From DASRLE01 sp963825315 (GTDB lineage Bacteria; Verrucomicrobiota; Verrucomicrobiia; Limisphaerales; Palsa-1400): a DNA stretch of 64,000 bases. This document shows positions 36,381-46,466 of this stretch, piece after piece. The position numbers and the translations under genes were made by a program. Where the stretch lies: the NCBI GenBank assembly GCA_963825315.1, contig CAWGST010000002.1, positions 124,001-188,000 of the forward strand, given 5' to 3'. The notes under the pieces are model-generated. The model made no database searches. It saw only the letters and a list, made by a program, of their open reading frames with translations, and had not been told where the DNA came from. Each line of letters begins with the position of its first letter. Position 1 is the stretch's first letter.

Positions 36381-38291
36381 TTAGGGAGATACCACTCGCA
36401 GGCCGGTCGGGGGCAGCAAAGGAATCGGATTTACGGTCACCGAAGACGCCATTGCCAAATTAGTGTCCGCGTAGAGCGCATAAGCCCTCGCCTGCACCAC
36501 ATTGTTTGCGCCGGAGATCACCGCGTTAATGCTCACGACGGGCGCCGGGGGCGCGTTGCCGACCTCGAGGCCATCCACATAAAACCGGACGATCCGCACC
36601 TTGTTGGGATTCGTAACGGTGGCTGTCAGCGTCGTCGTGCCTGATGTGATGGCAAAGTTCAGCGGCGCAGTAAGAGTAATTCCATAGCTGTAGCCGTTCG
36701 CATCATACTTATAAGCTCCAATATCCTGCGTGCCATCCAGGAACACACCGTCCCCATTATTGAACGTAATCGGACTGGCAAGCGTAAGCGTGTTCGCCGC
36801 GTAATTGACGCTCGCAATCATCACTCCGCTGTTCGTGCCGACTTCAACCACATCACCGTTTACCCATTGGATTCCCCATCCATCTGTAAAGAATCCCGCA
36901 TCCGCTACGGGAACAATGGCGGTTGAAGAACCGCCCGCGGTTGTCGTGGTTTGCGGGCGAGACCTGGCTATTCCGGGAGAAGTGCTGCTCACATGCGCGT
37001 CAAGGTTCGCAATCGAAACGAATTGCGGATCTGTGTTCGTAATGTCACCGCCCGACGTCTGGTTGATGGATGAACCGCTTTGATATGTCACATTATTGGC
37101 AAACATATCATAGTAAGGAGCGTTACTGGATATGGTGGGCAAACCACTTATGAAAATAGTTCCAAATCCCGGATCATCTACAGCATCAAAAATGCTGTTT
37201 ATCACCACCATGTTTGTAGGGAGGATGGTTCCGGTGCCACCGTAATTAGTACTTCCCTCAATGCAGTAATAAGATTTATGACCATAAGCGGCAATGGATT
37301 GCCATAGGGTATTAATGAATGTATTGTTATATGTCCGCATATTGTAAACATCGTCAAACAAGAAGACGTAACTGCCGAGCGATTGGACGACGTTCTGTCG
37401 GATGATGAAATCGCTGATGCTCTCAATGCTGGTATTTGTATATTGGTTTTGGGCAATGATGAACTTGCTGTTTGGCAAGTCATTGGAAATGGTCATGTTG
37501 CGCTCAAGAACATTCCTGAAACTGTTCGAGGTCACTCCTGTGCCGCACTGAATTTCAAATGTATCCACATGAGGGGCGTTAGTTATGATTGATGTAATCC
37601 AATAATTGGTTTCTACATCATAAAAAAGATTGTTTCTAAAAACATTCGACATTCCGCTAAAATGCGAGAAATTATACGCGGCTCGCACGATATTGTATTC
37701 TATCAGGCAATTCGTGGCCCCATATAACAGCAGTGCCTCTCCGGGAAAAAGATTAGTTCCTGACGGGCCGCCAGGAAATTCCAAAGGCTCGTTAATATAG
37801 TTCGACCTTATTAATCCCGGGCCGCAATAAATAGGCCAATAACCAGTTGAGTTTGCCGTGAAAATCGCGCCATGCTTGGGATTTACATTATCAAACCAAC
37901 AGTCGAGAATTTGAAAATTCGTGCTTCTGTTTATGGAAATTGGGTCAGTGTAGTTAGTGGCTACAAAGTGAAAACCGATTATAGCCCAGTTATTTAATTG
38001 AGCCATGTTAAAGGAATATGTCACGGGTTGCCCGATACCCAGGTAGATGATATTTGTTCCCTGCGAACCAGAATGGGCCGGGGTGACATTCTCGTAATAA
38101 TTTCCAGAGGTTACACGCACAACGTCATTGGTTTGGGCGACTGATGCCGCGTGCGCAATGGTCAGCCACGGTAATGCCTGTGTGCCGGGATTGCTGTTAT
38201 TGCCGTTGGTGGCGACCCAATATTGGGCAGCCCCCGCCACAGAAGCGGACAAAAGAAGCGCCGCGATTATTTTAAAAGTTGTGTTTCGCAT
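36381..38291 (-). CDS. Secreted parallel beta-helix protein with C-terminal Ig-like domain (paralogue 2)
   Basis: 636 residues from ATG 38291 (MRNTTFKIIAALLLSASVAG, a signal peptide). It shares with paralogue 1 the start AQYWVATNGNNSNPG, the Asn-rich turn array (CLIEYNIVRAAY, NVFRNNLFYD) and a nearly identical Ig-like end (VTNPNKVRIVRFYVDGLEVG), plus an extra tail PTGLRVVSP. DNA similarity is also clear at both ends. The middle is more diverged, as expected if ligand specificity changed. Role as for paralogue 1. Confidence 0.85.
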   Translation of the reverse strand: MRNTTFKIIAALLLSASVAGAAQYWVATNGNNSNPGTQALPWLTIAHAASVAQTNDVVRVTSGNYYENVTPAHSGSQGTNIIYLGIGQPVTYSFNMAQLNNWAIIGFHFVATNYTDPISINRSTNFQILDCWFDNVNPKHGAIFTANSTGYWPIYCGPGLIRSNYINEPLEFPGGPSGTNLFPGEALLLYGATNCLIEYNIVRAAYNFSHFSGMSNVFRNNLFYDVETNYWITSIITNAPHVDTFEIQCGTGVTSNSFRNVLERNMTISNDLPNSKFIIAQNQYTNTSIESISDFIIRQNVVQSLGSYVFLFDDVYNMRTYNNTFINTLWQSIAAYGHKSYYCIEGSTNYGGTGTILPTNMVVINSIFDAVDDPGFGTIFISGLPTISSNAPYYDMFANNVTYQSGSSINQTSGGDITNTDPQFVSIANLDAHVSSTSPGIARSRPQTTTTAGGSSTAIVPVADAGFFTDGWGIQWVNGDVVEVGTNSGVMIASVNYAANTLTLASPITFNNGDGVFLDGTQDIGAYKYDANGYSYGITLTAPLNFAITSGTTTLTATVTNPNKVRIVRFYVDGLEVGNAPPAPVVSINAVISGANNVVQARAYALYADTNLAMASSVTVNPIPLLPPTGLRVVSP

Positions 38292-38352
38292 AGTTTTTAA
38301 AGTATCAAATCGTCCCAACCATGGCAAGCAGAATCCATGCCGTTTTCAGGTG

Positions 38353-39432
38353 TCATAATTCAGCCGATGGCAATTGCTCAAAAATCGAGTCCATGATGCG
38401 CGCCGTGAGCAGAATCTCGCGATAGCTGATGGGAGGCGGCGTCCCTTTCTGGATGGATTGGTAGAAAAGCTTCAAGAGCACCCGGCGTCCGGAATCCGTG
38501 TGGAACCGCTTATGAAGAAAGTCAGAGATGTTTCTCCAGCCGCCGGCAAGGCACTGTTTGCCATAGAGGAACGGAGGTATGAAGGCATTCAGATGGCTTT
38601 TGTAAACCTTCGGCAGACTGCGCGTGAGCATTTGGTGCGTATGGTCCGCCACCAGGAAATTCTTGGGCCCATAGACGCGAAATTCATGCCGGTTCGGCTT
38701 GATTTGGGAGGAGAATGTGAAGTAGCCGGAGACGTCGCCATCGCCCGCGATGATGACGCGCAGTTCATCAATGATATCCGATTTCCCGGCCGCCTTGATC
38801 GTTTTGCTCTGGAAGGCATGCATGTGGACGATGGGCTTGTCGGCGTGGAGGAACTCGGCAATTTTGCAAACGCCGTGGCTGATAACGTTGTGAAGCAACT
38901 GCCCTGGAAGCGCCCGGACCCAATGCCTGGTGTCTCCCAGCAATGCCTTGGCATAGCCATCCCCCAGGTCATAACAGAAAGTGCTCTCCATGTGGACCGG
39001 AGCGCCTCCGAGAAAGCCCCGATTGATGAGTTCCCTCATTCGCAGGGCAACGGGACTGAATTGATTGTTGTGCCCGGCGGTGAGCTTGACTTTGCGGGCT
39101 TCCGCCAGAGCGATCAATTCCTTTGCCTCGCTGGCCGTGACAGTGAAAGGCTTCTCGATGAAGACATGGCTCCCCGCTTCAACGCAGAGTTTGGCCAGCT
39201 TGTAATGGCTCTGCGGAGGCGTGGTGATATGCACCACGTCCGGTTGCGCCACTTTGAGCAGTTCACTGGCATCGGTGAAACAACCCTTGATTCCAAGCCG
39301 CCCGGCCAGTTGCCCGGCCATCAACTCCTCAGTGTCGCAAACCGCGCAGATTGCACAGTCCGGCATGAAGCCAATGGCGGCGGCGTGCTCGTCGGCTATC
39401 TTGCCGCACCCAATAATGGCGACTTTTATCAT
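38353..39432 (-). CDS. Gfo/Idh/MocA-family NAD(P)-dependent sugar oxidoreductase
   Basis: 359 residues from ATG 39432. It has the N-terminal Rossmann VAIIGCGKIADEHAAAI, the EKP motif in HVFIEKPFTVTASEAKEL, and HNNQFSP further on. The family oxidises or reduces sugars or nucleotide sugars. The ATG overlaps the TGA of the upstream epimerase once that gene's frameshift is corrected (ATGA). An apparent 713-residue fusion of the two is an artefact. Confidence 0.9.
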   Translation of the reverse strand: MIKVAIIGCGKIADEHAAAIGFMPDCAICAVCDTEELMAGQLAGRLGIKGCFTDASELLKVAQPDVVHITTPPQSHYKLAKLCVEAGSHVFIEKPFTVTASEAKELIALAEARKVKLTAGHNNQFSPVALRMRELINRGFLGGAPVHMESTFCYDLGDGYAKALLGDTRHWVRALPGQLLHNVISHGVCKIAEFLHADKPIVHMHAFQSKTIKAAGKSDIIDELRVIIAGDGDVSGYFTFSSQIKPNRHEFRVYGPKNFLVADHTHQMLTRSLPKVYKSHLNAFIPPFLYGKQCLAGGWRNISDFLHKRFHTDSGRRVLLKLFYQSIQKGTPPPISYREILLTARIMDSIFEQLPSAEL

Positions 39433-40488
39433 ATTTTCGGCTCCTGCGCTTTGAAGTAATCGCAGTGCCGCCGGAGCCCTTCTTCCAGTCCAACCTTTGG
39501 CTGCCATCCGAGCAACCGTTTGGCTTTGGCATTGGAGTAATGGTTGGGGCGATAGGTACATCACACACCGCCTTCGGTTAAACGCGGGCGGCAACTGCCC
39601 GGACGAGGCTTTGGCATAGCGCTCCCAAAGCCAGGAAAAACCGTAAAACACCGGATACGGAATGTAGAAGGACCGAAAATCATAGGCAAGGCGTTTGAAG
39701 GTCCGCAAAAACTGCCGGCTGGTCGGCAGTTCGTCATCCATGATGTTAAAAACCTCCCCCTCAACTCCTTTTACCAATCCTGCCAGCACGATGGCTTCGG
39801 CACAATTATCAACGAAAGTGAAAGCAACACGGTTGCTTCCCCCCAAATGCAAAAAGAAGCCAAAAGTATCAATTCCGATTCGCCCATGCAAACCACTTCG
39901 CGCCCTCGGCCCATAAACCGCACCCGGTCGAAGGATGACATAAGGCAAACCTCGTTCGCGGCCATATTTGAACACCATCTCGTCCTGGCGCAGTTTGCCG
40001 TAGCAGTAAGGGTCAAACCTCCCGACCGGATCCTTCTCCAGCGGGCAATTTTCGTCCAGTGTCTGGCGTCTTCCCAAATCGAAATTCGAGTAAACAGCGA
40101 AGGAACTCACATTGACAAATCGCTTGAATCCTGGCTGGGGAGTGGCCGCCTCGAGCAGGTTCCGGGTTGTCACCACTGTATTTAGATATGTGCCTGAAAA
40201 GGACTTTTCCGAACCGGCGGCCAAATGATAGACAACCGCCACTCCGTCGCAAATGGCCTGGCAATCACCGCGAGAAAGCAGATTGCCTTGGAGGAGCTTG
40301 ACTTGGCCATCCGCACCACTTTCGCGCAGTTTGGACAAGAATCCCAGACTGCTGGATGGCCGCACCAAGCAACGCAAGTCCCGGAATCCATAGGACAACA
40401 AGGTTTCGACAACTTTCCCTCCGATGAAGCCTCCCGCTCCTGTAATGAGAATGGGAGCATCGGGGGTGACGATCCAATCACGATTCAT
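39429..40488 (-). CDS. NAD-dependent epimerase/dehydratase (SDR), with one frameshift near its 3' end
   Basis: About 352 residues from ATG 40488 (a TTG two codons earlier is possible). It has ILITGAGGFIGGKVVETLL, VNVSSFAVYSN, YCYGKLRQDEMV and ILRPGAVYGPR. At about 39553-39560 the frame shifts by one extra base (TAC-C-TAT on the minus strand). The other frame restores a normal SDR end, NHYSNAKAKRLLGWQPKVGL and then LRRHCDYFK, with a stop exactly overlapping the next ATG. Without correction the ORF runs into the oxidoreductase. The substrate is unknown. Confidence 0.88.
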
Positions 40489-40559
40489 ATTCAAATCAAT
40501 TCCAGTTGGCGGTCGGTGAAGCAGACACGCTATTTTTATCGGTTTTGGCGAGGTTTGGC

Positions 40560-41321
40560 TTAATTGGAAACCATCGTTTCGAGGGCTTGACCAAGCGGAA
40601 GGATGCGGGCGCCGGATTCCGCGGCAAACCGCACCACCTCTTCAAAAAAGGCCGGTTTGCATCCAAAGGGGGTGGGACTCTCACAAACATCATGGGTGGC
40701 AAACACCAACCAACCGCAGGCGTCGCGATTGCGTAAGATCATGTCTTTAATGGAGCCGGGGTTGTCCCTGCTCCGTTCCAAAAAGAAGGCCGACAGGTTG
40801 TTGAGGTCGGTGGCCCCGGCATTATAAATCTGCCCGCCACCGCGACAAGCCGCGAAGCACCGGCCCGCTCTGCGTTTGATGGCGGGGCGCGGCGGGGATT
40901 TTGGATAGGAATGGGTCTTAAAAACAGCGCCGGGGACCAAACGATCCAGCACCCGGCGGTTTTCAATGATTGACTGTTCGAAGACGGACGGCTCGGTTTC
41001 CCAAGCGTGGCAATGGGCAAAAGTGTGGCAACCCAGCTCGTGGCCTTGGGCCAGAAGCTCTTCAACATCACCCGCGGAAAAAATTCGTCCGACGGGAGAA
41101 TCTTTGTCCATCAAGCCAAATGCCGCATAGTAGGTTCCCACCGCGCCGCATTGGCGCAGAATCGCTCCGCCGGTGTCCAGGGCGCTTTTCGGAAAATCAT
41201 CGAATGTAAATGAAACCACGGGCCGCTCGCATCGGAGACGAACCATCCGCCGCCCGAACAAACGCGAAAGACCCCTCCGACAGCGGCCGGCGATCCGTTG
41301 TTCCAGATCAGTGAAATTCAT
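40560..41321 (-). CDS. Polysaccharide deacetylase (NodB domain)
   Basis: 253 residues. The NodB motifs are SFTFDDFPKSA (motif 1, Asp-Asp), HELGCHTFAHCHAW (motif 2, two His) and WLVFATHDV (last motif). It removes N- or O-acyl groups from sugars with a bound metal. There is no signal peptide, so action in the cytoplasm on lipid-linked or nucleotide-linked precursors is possible. The start overlaps the polymerase stop (ATGA). Confidence 0.88.
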   Translation of the reverse strand: MNFTDLEQRIAGRCRRGLSRLFGRRMVRLRCERPVVSFTFDDFPKSALDTGGAILRQCGAVGTYYAAFGLMDKDSPVGRIFSAGDVEELLAQGHELGCHTFAHCHAWETEPSVFEQSIIENRRVLDRLVPGAVFKTHSYPKSPPRPAIKRRAGRCFAACRGGGQIYNAGATDLNNLSAFFLERSRDNPGSIKDMILRNRDACGWLVFATHDVCESPTPFGCKPAFFEEVVRFAAESGARILPLGQALETMVSN

Positions 41322-42727
41322 GGCCCATGCGGCTGGATCATCTCTGGCCGGGAGACGAAAGAGGCTTGGACGGCATGAACTTCCGCTTCTTGAGGTTCCT
41401 CAACCGGCTTGGCTCTCAATATGTTATGCAATGAAGGATAATCGATGGTAAAGAGCAGGAACGTAAACCAAAACGTCCCCAGCCTGAAAAAATTTGACTC
41501 CGAGTTGTTGTAAACCAAAGCTACGACCCAGACAACAAAGCCAATCCTCCCAAACATCGTGCCCTCAAACAGCCGGTTGATGGCGCGCCGTCCGGTGGCG
41601 ACTATCAGGATCGCAAAGAGCGCAACGCCGATCATTCCACCATCCAGATAGGTTTCAATGTAGCTGTTATGGACAGTTTTGACATGAATGAAATCCAATT
41701 CATCCCAGATGTTGCCCCCCCTTTCGGTGTCCCAGAATGCATAAAAACCAACGCCATGCAGTGAGTTAAACTTCTCGTGCAACGCCGCATCCCACAATAA
41801 GGTGCGGGAGGACAGATCGGGATTCCGTCCGAGTAATTTCAGGGCCATTCCAGAAATGTCAATGGATTTGTCGAGAGCGACCAAGGCCCCCACACCCAAA
41901 AAGCAATAGATGAGAATCTTGCGTCCATTTTGCGCCTTGATCAGGCGCGCCGGGCCGAAGAGCAATGCCACGCCCAAGACGAAACAGACCACGGCGGTAA
42001 CGCAATTGATAATGATGAGAAGGTAACCCCCAATGACCGCCATCACGGCCAGCGCTCTGAGATGCGCCTTGCGCCTCGGGATGTCTTCATCACGCCGGGC
42101 TTCCAGCCAATCCCAGAGCATTATGATGCCAAAGACGAGGAGTATCTCGCCCAAGGAATTCTTGTGCGAAGTGACCCCGCTGTACATGGTTTCTCCCGAG
42201 CGTGACGAGGTCCTTCCGATCTTCGGAAAATACTTTATAAGAACCACGGACAGCGGCAGGAGAAGGTAAGCGACGCGAAGATAGAGTTTGCGAACCGCCG
42301 CTGCCGGATCATCTTCCGTCAACACAACGAGAGCTAGGATCACACATCCGAAGTCTTTGAACAATCGCTTGACTGTCACGAACGGAAACGGGGACCACAC
42401 CGCGCTCGCCAGCCAGAAGAGATACAGGATGACGAGGGCTTTGTTGCCGGCGGCAAAGCTGTCCCAGCGAAATCCCCTTGAGCCGAGGATGAAAAGGCCA
42501 GCCATGACCGGAATCAAGTAGCCAGCCAGGTTGATTGGATTGCCCTCCAAGGCGGTGCCTCCAGTGTTAATTCCAAGCCAATAGTCAATCGGATGGGATG
42601 CAATCATCGCCAGCCAGAATCCGGGAATGGCCAGCGCCGCTGAACTTCGAACACGCCACATCGCGTCCCGCCGGAAAAGCCAGATGATAAGGCCGAAGCA
42701 GAGAAAAAGTGAAAGATGTGGGAACAT
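41318..42727 (-). CDS. O-antigen ligase/polymerase-family membrane protein (Wzy-like)
   Basis: 469 residues with 10-12 membrane helices. The large loop near the middle-to-end carries GRNPDLSSRTLLWDAALHEK and HNSYIETYLDGGMIG (the SRTxLW and HNxYLE-type blocks of the WaaL/Wzy family). It polymerises lipid-linked repeat units in the periplasm. It lies upstream of, and is coupled to, the NodB gene. Confidence 0.88.
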   Translation of the reverse strand: MFPHLSLFLCFGLIIWLFRRDAMWRVRSSAALAIPGFWLAMIASHPIDYWLGINTGGTALEGNPINLAGYLIPVMAGLFILGSRGFRWDSFAAGNKALVILYLFWLASAVWSPFPFVTVKRLFKDFGCVILALVVLTEDDPAAAVRKLYLRVAYLLLPLSVVLIKYFPKIGRTSSRSGETMYSGVTSHKNSLGEILLVFGIIMLWDWLEARRDEDIPRRKAHLRALAVMAVIGGYLLIIINCVTAVVCFVLGVALLFGPARLIKAQNGRKILIYCFLGVGALVALDKSIDISGMALKLLGRNPDLSSRTLLWDAALHEKFNSLHGVGFYAFWDTERGGNIWDELDFIHVKTVHNSYIETYLDGGMIGVALFAILIVATGRRAINRLFEGTMFGRIGFVVWVVALVYNNSESNFFRLGTFWFTFLLFTIDYPSLHNILRAKPVEEPQEAEVHAVQASFVSRPEMIQPHGP

Positions 42728-42749
42728 TGTTGCCGATTACGCAAAAGGG

Positions 42750-43649
42750 CTACCAAAGGCGTCCCCGCCGGCGCACCGGATTAATTCCCAACACGCCGGA
42801 AAGTTTCCCCGCATGGTTGCACAGCTTGACCAGGTATTTCATAAAGCGGTGATGCCCGCTCAACTGCAGGAATGGCAGTGCCAGAGCGTAAGCAGGCAGC
42901 GCCACCATTGACTTGAGAACAATGATAAACCGCTCACGCGGGGGTGGCAGCTTCAATGAAAGGCCACCGCGAAGCAAAGCGCGCTCAATCATGTACTGGC
43001 GCGTCCACCGCGCTGGCGGCACTACTTCGTATGCCACGGCCTCGTTGCACCATATAAACTTGTGCCCTTTTTCCATCATCCTGCGGAAAAAGTCCTGGTC
43101 ACCCGATCCAGCGGCGAATTGAGGAAGGAAAATCGGATCAATCCCTTCAACGATCTTCTTTTCGAACAACACATTGCCCGTCCGCGTCTCAGACCAGGGC
43201 ATGACAAATCCCGTTTCATGCTCCGGCCGCTCACAGAAGCGCCCTTTAATTAACCATGCGGGTGGTTCCGAGTCAAAGTGCGGCCTGACCGGCCCCAGGA
43301 CGCCAGCCACTTTCTGCCGGGAGCAGGTCTCGAAGAGGCGCAACAGCCAGTCTTTGGCTGGAAACTCATCATCATCGATAAAGGCGATATAGTCGCCGTT
43401 CGCCCGCTCAATGCAGCGGTTCCGCGCGAAGGAAATGCTCTTCCGCGCCTCGACAGAATAGGTGACATGCAGATGGGATTCTTTCGCAAACTTCTCGACA
43501 ACCTCTTTCGCGGAAGCGGCTTGGTCATTGTTGGTCACGACGACCTCATAGGTAAACAATCCGTTGGACTGCTGTTCAAGCAGCGATGTCAGCAGCCGCC
43601 CCAACAACACCGGCCTTTGATAAGTGCAAACGCAAACGGAGATTTTCAT
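42750..43649 (-). CDS. Family 2 glycosyltransferase
   Basis: 299 residues. GT-A fold: ISVCVCTYQRPVLLGRLL at the start, VVVTNNDQA, ARNRCIERANGDYIAFIDDD with the DDD metal site, and SGDQDFFRRMMEKG. A hydrophobic segment near 250-270 may anchor it to the inner membrane. It adds one sugar to the lipid-linked repeat. The ATG overlaps the methyltransferase stop (ATGA). Confidence 0.92.
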   Translation of the reverse strand: MKISVCVCTYQRPVLLGRLLTSLLEQQSNGLFTYEVVVTNNDQAASAKEVVEKFAKESHLHVTYSVEARKSISFARNRCIERANGDYIAFIDDDEFPAKDWLLRLFETCSRQKVAGVLGPVRPHFDSEPPAWLIKGRFCERPEHETGFVMPWSETRTGNVLFEKKIVEGIDPIFLPQFAAGSGDQDFFRRMMEKGHKFIWCNEAVAYEVVPPARWTRQYMIERALLRGGLSLKLPPPRERFIIVLKSMVALPAYALALPFLQLSGHHRFMKYLVKLCNHAGKLSGVLGINPVRRRGRLW

Positions 43650-44379
43650 GGTTGATTAGTTGCAGGTCGGGCCGCACCAACCGCCGCCGCGCCGGGTGGT
43701 TTTGTCAGGACCAAGCCGCAATTGTCGAGCCGGAGAGAGTGGGACTTTGCGCCCGCCACGAAGCGCCATAGCTTGTCCATTATCGCAAAAAACAATCCCG
43801 CCCCCCAAACCCGCTTGACGAACTTCGCCGTGACGCCCCCCTCGGCAAGCTTGAAATAGACGACGGAACAGCCGCGGCTTTTTGTGAAATCAATGACTCT
43901 CTGAGGGAGAATCGCCAGGCGCATAAACGTTGGAAAAGGGGAAGACTTGTATTTGAGAAAATAACGGTAGAACAGGCGGTGGAACCAGTACGGGTGGATT
44001 TTGTGACAATACCTTTGAAGGAGGCGGCGTGGGGAAACCCCATAAGGATCAAGCCTCCTGGCCGCACGGCCTTGCACATGTTCGCCAAGGCTTCCTGGGG
44101 CCTGGGTAAGTGCTCGAGGACATCCCAGCAAATTATAACGTCAAATTCATCGGCCGGCAAGGGGTGAGTTTGGATATCCCCGAGGATTTTTTCTTGAATA
44201 ACCGGGTTTCTATCCAATTGCTGCTGCGAAATGTCAATGCCAACGGATTTGACGATCCCGGCGATCTTAAAATGAGTGGCGGAACCGCAGCCGGCCTTGA
44301 GCAATTTGAGGTCGCTTCGCCCGTTAAAGTGCGCATTGGCGATCTGAGATATTTCGTTACTGAAAGGTCCTGCCCCCAT
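43646..44379 (-). CDS. Class I SAM-dependent methyltransferase, with one frameshift
   Basis: About 244 residues. Motif I is LLKAGCGSATHF, preceded by the start MGAGPFSNEIS; later DVIICWDVLEHLPRP and MCKAVRPGGLILMGFPH are typical of sugar or lipid methyltransferases. At about 43999-44002 (a run of A on the minus strand) one base is missing. The continuing frame reads HKIHPYWFHRLFYRYFLKYK and ends at 43646. Both halves are needed for a full-length protein. Probably O- or N-methylates a sugar of the polysaccharide. Confidence 0.85.
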
Positions 44380-44406
44380 AGTTTTGGATAATAGTCTGAT
44401 TAGCCG

Positions 44407-46233
44407 TCAAGTTTTTTCAAGCAAGGATCTCTGGATCAGCTCGCTCGTGAGCAGCTTGTGTATCTCCAGGGTGTAATTCCCCCTCCGGGCCACATGGTCC
44501 TTGACGATCTTCCCGACAAACCGCCCGTCCAGATACGGTCTGGAAAGTGTGCGGGGATCAAGCAATATCTCCTTGACCGCCTCCGCCAGCGGAGTGTGGT
44601 ACCAAGTGCGGTAGTGGGTGTATTTCTGGCGGCCAAGGAAGATTTTCTCGATGTGCAACGGAGCGAGGACGCGATCCACCCTGGCGAGCCATTGCGGCAT
44701 GCCAGAATCGTACACATATTCGGCCCTCGGCATGAACTCGCGGCAGAACGCCTTGAATTTGTTATCGGTGAACCGGCCCCGCCACACAATCCCGCGATCA
44801 GTGGGCAGTGCGGACAGGGCCGGGTTGCCGTCAGAGATAAGGCGATGGGCGAAGTCGCGGTTAACGGCCAGGTCCGGCGGCGCTTGGAAGGCAAGCGCGA
44901 CCAGCGCATTGTCCAGGAACGGAGTGCGGATGGTCATTTGCGACTGCTCCATGCACATTCGGCCGTAGTGATGCCACGGCACTTGCTTAAACGCGACGAA
45001 CGACGCCCGGCAGCCGTGCTGCACGCTGGCAAAAGCAGCCGCCGCTGCCTGGACATGTTGCAGGAATTCCGGGGCAAAAATGCCCTCGTCGGGTGGTCCG
45101 CCTTAAAGGGATTGTGGCCCCGCAAAACCTCATCGCCATAGTTGCCCGTCAGGCGCACCGGCGCGATCTCCCTCGCGAGCCGGTTTACCGAAAATCCCGC
45201 GGCGCCCCCCACGTCACACGATCCGTCGGTATAATATACGGTCTTGCGGGCTAGAGATGGAAACTCGGTAAAAAACTTGTTTCTGATAGTTATCGTCTCG
45301 TGGTACTGCTGGCAAACATCTGCAATCTTGCGGGCAATTTTGACGTCTGCTGGATCGCGGTAAATTCCGCCGAAAGTGTAACACTGCAATTTATACGGCT
45401 CATGTTGAGCATGTGCCACGATCATCCGGCTATCCAACCCGCCGGTGAGGGACAAACCAACCCTTTGACTGCCGGCGAAGTATCTGGGGAGGACATGAAT
45501 GAACGTTTCCTTGAGGCGCTGATAGTAGTCCTCCGCGGACAAATGCGGGAGGGTTTCCCATGTCTCTTTGTCGAAATAGGTCTCCTTCCTTATCGCCTGC
45601 CCCCTGCGGAAAGTCCATATCGAGCCGGGAGGCAGCAAGGAAACGCCCTCGAAAAGAGGTACGGTTCTCCAAAGCGCAGCCGCAGGAAAACAACTCGCCA
45701 AAACTCCGCATGTCCAAGCTCCGGAGTCGGGGGAGCGCCTTGAGGAGCGATTTGGCTTCCGCCGAGAAATAAAAGCCGTCAGGAGATTCGTGGTAGTATA
45801 TACGGCCCAAGCCGTAACGGTCATTGAAAAGAATGATTTTATTCTCCCGCAAATCGATCACCACTCCATGGAAGGTGCCATTGAGCATTTCAAAGAATTT
45901 CGCCCCATATTCTTCGTACAAATGAACCAAATAAGCCGCAGTGGATTCGGAGCACCGGTGTCCAGCCGCTTTAAGGCCCCGCACCTCGGCCGCGTCCGCG
46001 AAATGCTCGCCAAAAAAGGTCAGGCAAATATCGTGCGTCTCGTTCCATGCCGGCATGCAGTCCGAAAAGGACCCCTTGTGACACACCCACCCGACACCCG
46101 CGTCCAAGGCATCCACCTGTAAGGTTCCAGAGGTGTAGAAGGACTCATGCACCATGCATTTGACCATCGGGGCAAGCATGGCTTTACGCTCGGCCGCCGG
46201 GCCTGTTCTGATTATACCGACAATTCCTGGCAT
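44407..46233 (-). CDS. Asparagine-synthase-like amidotransferase, Cys2 replaced, two frameshifts
   Basis: About 608 residues in three pieces. The N-terminal class II amidotransferase domain starts MPGIVGI; the usual nucleophile Cys2 is Pro, so glutamine hydrolysis is unlikely. GTFHGVVIDLRENKIILFND follows. At about 45655-45662 one extra base shifts the frame; the next piece has LFEGVSLLPPGSIW and the synthase ATP loop SLTGGLDSRMIVAHA. At about 45091-45093 one base is missing; the last piece has TIRTPFLDNALVALAF and the C-terminal helices. The two shifts compensate. Homologues (exosortase-system amidotransferases) occur in many such loci; the acceptor is not known. Confidence 0.85.
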
Positions 46234-46297
46234 AGAAAGCCCTTATTTTCCTGTTCCATCAAATGGCAGCAGCAGGCAGAAATTGAAGACTCCATTT

Positions 46298-46339
46298 GCT
46301 GATTGGGAATCAGCCACTCTGGCGTTGAGCTACACCCGC
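46298..46339 (-). pseudogene. 5' relic of tRNA-Gly(CCC)
   Basis: From 46339 downward the minus strand has GCGGGTGTAGCTCAACG, a D arm (GCTC/GAGT) and a perfect anticodon arm GCTGA-TTCCCAA-TCAGC with anticodon CCC. The following bases do not form a T arm, and no CACCCGC acceptor partner follows. About 42 bases of a tRNA-Gly remain. Confidence 0.65.
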
Positions 46340-46466
46340 ACAATGCGCCTTTAGGTCGGTTGAAGATTGATGTTCTCACCCTTGCTCAACCACGCGCGGA
46401 TTCCTGGAAATGAGGTTTCACTTGGGAGGGCGGGCGGCGTTGAAGGCCGGATTCTGACATTGAAAG

